From assembly GCA_964505475.1 (NCBI GenBank), contig CAZDIJ010000049.1, forward strand, positions 1 through 20,177: a stretch of 20,177 bases of DNA, written 5' to 3'. How positions within the stretch are numbered: position 1 is the first letter of the stretch; the number at the start of each line of letters is the position of its first letter. This document shows positions 15,647 through 20,177 of this stretch, in pieces. Source of the stretch: JAGXQV01 sp964505475 (GTDB lineage Bacteria > Pseudomonadota > Gammaproteobacteria > Burkholderiales > Sulfuricellaceae). A model generated the notes under the pieces. That model was given only the letters and a program-made list of their open reading frames with translations. It was not told where the DNA came from and searched no databases. A program made the translations under genes and the position numbers.

Positions 15647-17196
15647 GTCATTTCGGCGGGCGGCTCGGGCGCCAGCGGCGTAACGATGGCGAATTCCGCG
15701 CCGCCTTCGAGGTTGCGCGCCTCGATGCGCCCATCCATGTTGCCTTCGACGATCATCTTCGACATATACAGTCCGATGCCCGTGCCTTTTTCCTTGGTGG
15801 TGAAATAGGGGTCGAAAATCTTGGGCAGGGCTTCTTCCGCGATGCCGCCGCCGTTGTCGCTGACCGACAGCACGGCATTTTCCCCGGCGCGCGCCAGCCT
15901 TACCGTTACTTTGCCGTTTGCCGGCTTCCGTTGCGTGATCGCGTCCCGCGCATTGGCCAGCAGGTTGAGCAGCACCTGGGAATATTCGCTGGGAAAACCG
16001 TGGGCGGTAATATCCTCGCCTTCCCGCCAGTCCACCTCGATCCGGTGCTCGACAAAGCTCGCCTTGACCATGGCGAGCGCATCGCGCACCGCCTTGTTCA
16101 GGCTGAAAGCCACCTTTTCGCGGTTGGGGCGGAAAAAATAACGGAAATCGTCGATGGTGGAAGACATCTTCTGCAACAGCGCCTGGCCGGTTTCCATGGT
16201 TTCCTCGACGAAAGCATCGTCGATCTCGCGGAAATGGTGCGCGTCCTTGATGTTCGCCAGCAATATCCCCAAGGCATTCAGGGGCTGGCGCCACTGGTGC
16301 GCGATGTTGCCGATCATCTCGCCCATCGCCGCGAGGCGCGACTGCTGGATCAGCATGTGATCTTTCTCGCGGCTTTTCGCCGTTTCTTCGTGGACGCGCT
16401 GTTCCAGCGTTTCATTGAGCAGCACCAGTTCATCCTGGGCTTCGTGCTGCTCCTCCAGCGCCTGCTTGACCTGCCTTTCGCGTTCCTGCAACTTGCCGAC
16501 CAGGGTGTTGATGCGAAACGCCATCTCGTTGAAGGCATTGGCCGCGGCGCGCATTTCCGGCGCACCGGAAGGATCGACGCGCACGTCGAGATCGCCGTGT
16601 CCCAGCGCCCTGCTGGCCTCGTTCAGAACACGCAGGGGTTTCAGCCCGGCGCGCAGCACCAGCCAAATACCGAGAAAATCCAGCGCGATGGCCAGCAACA
16701 GAATCGCCAGGTGCTGCACCAGCCGCGACCAGATGCGATTAATCGCCTGCTGCGCGGAAACGACGATTTCGATCGCGCCATAGCGCCGCCCGCCGACTTC
16801 CGCCGCCGCCGCGCCGCCGATTTCGATGAAGCCGAACAAATGCCCGAACCAGGCCGGCGCCTTGGCGGCGACGGGGGTATCGTAGCTTTCCACCACTGCG
16901 CCGGCCGTATCCCGGTAGCGGATATGGGAAATGTTGTTGCGGCGGACGTGGTTGTCCAGGGTCTGCTGTAGCGTGGAAAAATCGCCGATGACCAGTATTT
17001 CCGCGAGCGAGGGCGGCAAAGTCTGAAGTTCCGCCTGGAGCTGGCCGCGCAGATCGCTTTCCGCCTCGCTCACTTCCCAGCGCAGCGAGGTGTAGAGCAT
17101 GACGCCGCCGGCGATGACCAGCGCCAGGCTGGCCGTGAACAGCAGCCGCCCTGCAAAGGGCAGGCGATCCCAGAGTTTCACGAACGGCATGGGCAT
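15643..17196 (-). CDS. membrane sensor histidine kinase (HAMP-HisKA-HATPase)
   Basis: 517 aa. The first membrane span is at about residues 15-37 and a periplasmic sensing region at about 40-155. The second span is at about 160-182, HAMP at about 183-235, a coiled coil at about 236-290, and the phospho-acceptor His300 is in NIAHQWRQPLN. The ATPase domain has the N box around Asn415 (NLLANARDAI), G1 (SDNGGGI, 446-452) and G2 (GTGIGLYMSK, 471-480). All catalytic motifs are intact. It begins 4 bp after the PhnD-like gene, suggesting the binding protein is its periplasmic ligand sensor. The HQWRQPL type of kinase is often linked to such binding proteins. The likely output partner is the receiver-PP2C protein upstream, though the pairing is inferred. 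Confidence 0.93.
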   Translation of the reverse strand: MPMPFVKLWDRLPFAGRLLFTASLALVIAGGVMLYTSLRWEVSEAESDLRGQLQAELQTLPPSLAEILVIGDFSTLQQTLDNHVRRNNISHIRYRDTAGAVVESYDTPVAAKAPAWFGHLFGFIEIGGAAAAEVGGRRYGAIEIVVSAQQAINRIWSRLVQHLAILLLAIALDFLGIWLVLRAGLKPLRVLNEASRALGHGDLDVRVDPSGAPEMRAAANAFNEMAFRINTLVGKLQERERQVKQALEEQHEAQDELVLLNETLEQRVHEETAKSREKDHMLIQQSRLAAMGEMIGNIAHQWRQPLNALGILLANIKDAHHFREIDDAFVEETMETGQALLQKMSSTIDDFRYFFRPNREKVAFSLNKAVRDALAMVKASFVEHRIEVDWREGEDITAHGFPSEYSQVLLNLLANARDAITQRKPANGKVTVRLARAGENAVLSVSDNGGGIAEEALPKIFDPYFTTKEKGTGIGLYMSKMIVEGNMDGRIEARNLEGGAEFAIVTPLAPEPPAEMT

Positions 17197-17200
17197 GGCG

Positions 17201-18049
17201 CTATTCGATGTCCCTCACGACGGTGGTCCGGTAAAAGTCGATGTAGTTCTGGTAATCCTTCTGGCTCGCCTTGAAGAAGCCGAGAGGAGGCTTCTGCTGG
17301 ATGATCTGCGCGCTCGCTTCGAGAACCTTGAGGCCTTCCGCATCGCCGTCCATGCCGGCGACCGCCTGGCGCACCGCCTCGGCGACGGCTTCCGGGACGC
17401 GGGGATGAACCGAAATCGGCAGATTGTGGTAAGGCTGCGATTCCCACAGCACCCGGTAAGCCAAATTTTCCCGTGCCGCGTAGGAACGCATCACCTGGCT
17501 GTTCACCCCGGCGGCCACCACCTTACCGGCCTTGAGCTGCCCCATGATGCCTTCCTGGTTGCCGCCGAAAACCGGGCTGACGCCGATGTTTTGCCGCATC
17601 AGATAATCCATGGGGACGGCATAGCCGACGAAAGCCGCCTTGGAGGGAAATCCCACGACTTTGCCGTTGAGTTCGGCAAGCGATTTCACCGGCGTATCGT
17701 CGAGGGTGACGATCTGCGAGGCGATGGCGTCCGCCTTCGGGCGCAGGATAACCTGATAGCCCGGCGCGGAGGTGGCGGGCAGGAAGATGGTGTTGGAATA
17801 GACGAAATCATATTCCCCCGCGGCGATCGCCGCGTTGGATTCGGGCGCGGTGCGCGCGATCTTCAGTTGCAGGCCGACGCCGGTCTTGCGGGAAACATGA
17901 TCGAGAATGGGATTCCAATACTGCGCCGTCAACACCGCGCTACGCTGCGACAACACGCCGAAGGAATAACTCTTGCCCTCGGCCTGACACGTCGCGGCGC
18001 CCATGGCGGAAAAAAGACACGCGGCAGCGGCGATCCAGATATGTTTCAT
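17201..18049 (-). CDS. PhnD-like periplasmic substrate-binding protein
   Basis: 282 aa with a signal peptide (about residues 1-22, cut after CQA). The body is a type II periplasmic-binding fold of the phosphate/phosphite/phosphonate family: YSFGVLSQRSAVLTAQYWNPILDHVSRKTG near the N terminus, then AAGEYDFVYSNTIFLP, LAELNGKVVGFPSKAAFVGYAVPMDYL and VFGGNQEGIMGQLKAGKVVAAGVNSQVM. No ABC permease or ATPase genes are nearby. The next gene is a histidine kinase, so a sensing role is more likely than transport. The ATG at 18049 has an AAGGA site about 10 nt upstream, and the 235-bp leader region contains a 144-bp repeat. The ligand is unknown. Confidence 0.87.
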   Translation of the reverse strand: MKHIWIAAAACLFSAMGAATCQAEGKSYSFGVLSQRSAVLTAQYWNPILDHVSRKTGVGLQLKIARTAPESNAAIAAGEYDFVYSNTIFLPATSAPGYQVILRPKADAIASQIVTLDDTPVKSLAELNGKVVGFPSKAAFVGYAVPMDYLMRQNIGVSPVFGGNQEGIMGQLKAGKVVAAGVNSQVMRSYAARENLAYRVLWESQPYHNLPISVHPRVPEAVAEAVRQAVAGMDGDAEGLKVLEASAQIIQQKPPLGFFKASQKDYQNYIDFYRTTVVRDIE

Positions 18050-18064
18050 CCTAAATTCCTTAAT

Positions 18065-18208
18065 TTTAACCACGGGGAACATGGGGGAAAATCGGAAAAA
18101 CATCCCGTTGAAAGGGATGGACTGTCCGCCTGCCGGGCGGGCGGCATTTTCTTCATGCCTCGCTGCAATTCCAGCATTTCCCCGTGCTCCCCGTGGTTGA
18201 ACTGCGTT
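18065..18208 (-). repeat. 144-bp MITE-like repeat, copy B (between PP2C regulator and phnD-like gene)
   Basis: Read on the minus strand, this aligns end to end with 4787-4930 and has the same length. It starts AACGCAG (18208-18202), continues GTTCAACCACGGGG, carries GCGAGGCATGAAGAA internally and ends CCCCGTGGTTAAA. Its central palindrome differs from copy A (arms of the CCGCC/GGCGG type rather than CACCC/GGGTG) but is in the same place. It lies between two genes of one signalling cluster and may separate their transcripts. Confidence 0.85.
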
Positions 18209-18284
18209 TTTTAGGTTCATGCCTTGTCTCCTCGGTTCAATGATGGTTGATTCGTGGCGCGGCGGCGCAAAGGATGGCGGCAAT

Positions 18285-19496
18285 TCATGCCTTGTCCTCC
18301 CCGCCGCCGACCGGGCAGTTCACGACGATCAACGACAAGTCGTCGTGCGCCGGACGGCCGCCGAGATGTTCCTGCACCTGCCGCACCGCCGCCGTGAAGC
18401 GCGCCTCGCCCGACAGCGGCGCAACGGCGGCGACCAGCGCGTCCAGGCCGAGCGGCTGGCCGGCGGCGTCTTCCGCATCGACAAAGCCGTCTGAAAACAG
18501 CAGCAACTGCGCTTCGCCGTCCCAATGCCGGATGTCGGTGCGCACGTCCACCAAGCCATTTTCCACGATTCCCAGCGCCAGGTTGGTGGATTTGAACAAA
18601 TGCAGCACGCCGCCGTCGCAGCACAGCCAGATGGCCGGCGGATTGCCGCCGTTCCACACCTCGACGATCTGGTTGCGGGCGTCCACCCGCGCCAGGGTCG
18701 CCGCGACGAAGCGGTCGGCGGTGGATTGCTCGCGGATGACGCCGTTCATTTCCCGCAGCATGGCCGACATGGCGAAACCCTTTTCGACCATACGGTAAAA
18801 AATCCGCGACAGCGGCAGCAAGTTCATCGCCGCCGCCAGACCGTGGCCGGTGGCATCGGCCAGGATGATGAAAAGATCGCCGTTGGGCGCGCGCTGCGCC
18901 GCCACCAGGTCGCCGCTGAAGTTGGTCGCCGGCGCGATCCAGGAATGCAGCAAGGGATCGCCGAGATTTTCGTCGCGGACGGTGCGGTCCATCAATTCCG
19001 CCACCATCAGGTTCTCGCGTTCCGCCGCGTCGTGGTATTGCTGCAAATCCTTGAGCAATTCCTGCATCAAGCGGTTTTTCGTTTCCAGTTCGCGTTTCTG
19101 GTGCAGCACCCGCGCGCTCTTGAGTAGAGCCTTCCCCAGCAGACCGGCATCGACCGGCTTGACGACGTAACCGTCGATACCGATTTCGATCGCCTTGAGA
19201 AAATAATCAATCTCGTTGAATGCCGTCGTCAGGATGATCGGCACATGGGGATCGAGCGCCCGTATCCGGGCGGCCATCTCCAGGCCGTTCATTTCCGGCA
19301 TCAGGATGTCGCTGACGACGATGTCGGGCTGGTGGGCGCGAAAAAGCTCCAGCCCCTCGGCGCCGTTGGCCGCCATGTAGAAGTCCCCGACGCGGCGCTT
19401 CAGGAATTGCGCCAGTTGCTGGCTGATATGTTCGTCGTCCTCGACGTAAAGCAGGGAAAACTGCTTCAGGATGGCGTTGTCGCCGCTGGGGGTCAT
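18285..19496 (-). CDS. response regulator with PP2C-type (RsbU/SpoIIE) phosphatase output
   Basis: 403 aa. The receiver domain (about residues 13-130) has acidic D20-D21, phospho-acceptor Asp63 (VVSDILMPEMNG), T90/T91 and Lys113 (VVKPVD). A coiled linker (about 130-170) leads to a PP2C domain (about 180-395) with metal-binding motifs NFSGDLVAA, LADATGHGLAAAM, LLLFSDGFVDAED and HDDLSLIVV. Such proteins dephosphorylate anti-sigma-factor antagonists or similar Ser/Thr phosphoproteins on receiving a phosphoryl group. The ATG at 19496 has a strong GGAGAG site 7 nt upstream. A TTG 13 codons earlier is less likely. The following PhnD-like protein and kinase are the probable input. No STAS antagonist or anti-sigma gene is in the window. 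Confidence 0.92.
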   Translation of the reverse strand: MTPSGDNAILKQFSLLYVEDDEHISQQLAQFLKRRVGDFYMAANGAEGLELFRAHQPDIVVSDILMPEMNGLEMAARIRALDPHVPIILTTAFNEIDYFLKAIEIGIDGYVVKPVDAGLLGKALLKSARVLHQKRELETKNRLMQELLKDLQQYHDAAERENLMVAELMDRTVRDENLGDPLLHSWIAPATNFSGDLVAAQRAPNGDLFIILADATGHGLAAAMNLLPLSRIFYRMVEKGFAMSAMLREMNGVIREQSTADRFVAATLARVDARNQIVEVWNGGNPPAIWLCCDGGVLHLFKSTNLALGIVENGLVDVRTDIRHWDGEAQLLLFSDGFVDAEDAAGQPLGLDALVAAVAPLSGEARFTAAVRQVQEHLGGRPAHDDLSLIVVNCPVGGGEDKA

Positions 19497-19555
19497 GCAC
19501 TGCTCTCCAATGGATTCTTTCTTATTGTCCGCCAAGGATAACCCACCCCTAACTT

Positions 19556-20122
19556 CTAGTTCCTATTTTTCAGCAATTCGGCGAACTGCGCCGCCGGCAG
19601 GGGGTGGCTGAACAGGTAGCCCTGCATTTCATCGCAGTGATGGGCTTCGAGGAAGGTTTGCTGATCGCGGTTTTCCACCCCCTCGGCCACCACCCGCAAG
19701 GTCAGGCTTTGCGCCAGAGAAATGATCGCATCGACGATCGCCGCGTCGTCGCGGTTGACGGTGACGTCGCTGACGAAGGAACGGTCGATTTTGAGGGTGT
19801 CGATAGGCAGGCGCTTGAGGTAGTTCAAACTGGAATAGCCGGTGCCAAAGTCGTCCACCGCAATGCCGATTCCCATCGCCTTCAATTCGTTGAGGGTGGC
19901 GATGTTCTCCTCGATATTGTGCATCAGCATGCTTTCCGTCACCTCGAGTTCCAGGTAGTGCGCATCGAAGCCGGTTTCAAACAGTATCTTGCGCACGGCG
20001 CCGGCGAAATCAGCCTGGCGGAACTGGCGCGCCGACAGGTTGACCGCCACCCGCAACGATTTGTGCCCCGCCTGGTGCCAAGCCTGCGCTTGTTCGCAGG
20101 CGCTGCGCAGCACCCAGTCGCC
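19556..20122 (-). pseudogene. EAL-domain c-di-GMP phosphodiesterase, 3' fragment (5' part lost)
   Basis: About 188 codons of the C-terminal EAL domain remain, from GDWVLRSACEQAQAWH to the stop at 19556. Visible motifs are LEVTES, VDDFGTGYSSLNYLKRLPIDTLKIDRSFV, VAEGVE and MQGYLFSHPLP, so metal-binding and catalytic residues of this half are present. The N-terminal part of the domain, which should hold the E-A-L motif itself and its glutamate, is missing. Upstream of Gly at 20122 the frame reads unrelated residues and meets a TGA (20141-20143 region). A GTG at 20113 could start translation, but the product would lack the EAL motif and so probably be inactive. The next gene downstream, 59 bp away, is the receiver-PP2C regulator. 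Confidence 0.75.
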
Positions 20123-20177
20123 GTATAGTGGACCCCTCAGTCAAGACAATATTGAGTCGAGTTTAAGAGGGTAGCCC
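20123..20177 (+). mobile_element. probable insertion-sequence end (partial, runs off window)
   Basis: Homology to the EAL domain stops abruptly at about 20122. The next bases (TAGTGGACCCCTCAGTCAAG) look like an IS3-type terminal repeat, and an AAGAGG ribosome-binding-like site near the window edge would suit a transposase start just outside. No transposase codons are visible, and the match to an IS family is from pattern memory only. Confidence 0.4.

Noticed and set aside
15647..16294. Extended HIRAN protein of 345 residues
   Set aside because: The upstream part is an out-of-frame reading of the kinase ATPase domain. The GTG at 15646 gives a clean signal peptide.
4787..18208. CRISPR array or composite transposon formed by the repeats
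   Set aside because: Repeats are single, far apart and palindromic, with no spacers. The DNA between the two 144-bp copies is ordinary housekeeping sequence without a transposase.

Overview
The window reads as a high-GC proteobacterial chromosome, most likely a betaproteobacterium (Nitrosomonadales/Sulfuricellaceae-like is my guess). This rests on the smc-zipA-ligA order, succinylase-type dapC-dapD, an XC-type PilZ protein and an NAGGN-type amidotransferase. No rRNA, tRNA, CRISPR array or complete transposase is visible. Most of it is dense housekeeping sequence, with several short overlaps or near-abutting genes.

Layout. From 8560 down to 1 there is a minus-strand block: smc, a repeat-filled gap, then zipA-ligA-galU-hpt and the first 19 codons of an MTA/MTI phosphorylase. 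These cover chromosome condensation, division, DNA ligation, UDP-glucose supply and purine salvage. A Phd/YefM-type antitoxin and a PIN toxin (8560-9224) sit directly upstream of smc and are joined to it by successive one-base TGATG overlaps. A divergent intergenic region with two dyads (9225-9339) leads into queF and a PilZ-like gene on the plus strand. A minus-strand EamA transporter follows, then plus-strand dapC, dapD and an amidotransferase of the N-acetylglutaminylglutamine amide family. From 20122 down to 15257 lies a minus-strand signalling cluster: a truncated EAL protein, a receiver-PP2C phosphatase, a PhnD-like binding protein, a HAMP histidine kinase and an exported HIRAN protein. 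The EAL gene loses its 5' part at about 20123, where sequence resembling an insertion-sequence end begins.

The most notable signal is repeat DNA. A hairpin element of about 80 bp occurs inside two housekeeping genes, smc (hinge domain) and dapC. It runs in opposite orientations relative to translation and leaves both frames open. Its 15-bp stem carries a compensatory A:T to G:C change between copies. A second family, a 144-bp element with imperfect 23-bp terminal inverted repeats, has two inverted copies: one in the smc/zipA gap, one in the gap between the PP2C regulator and the phnD-like gene. A third hairpin, resembling a common dispersed GGGTTA...TAACCC repeat, forms the leader of the amidotransferase gene. 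These repeats explain much of the non-coding DNA and two unusual protein inserts.
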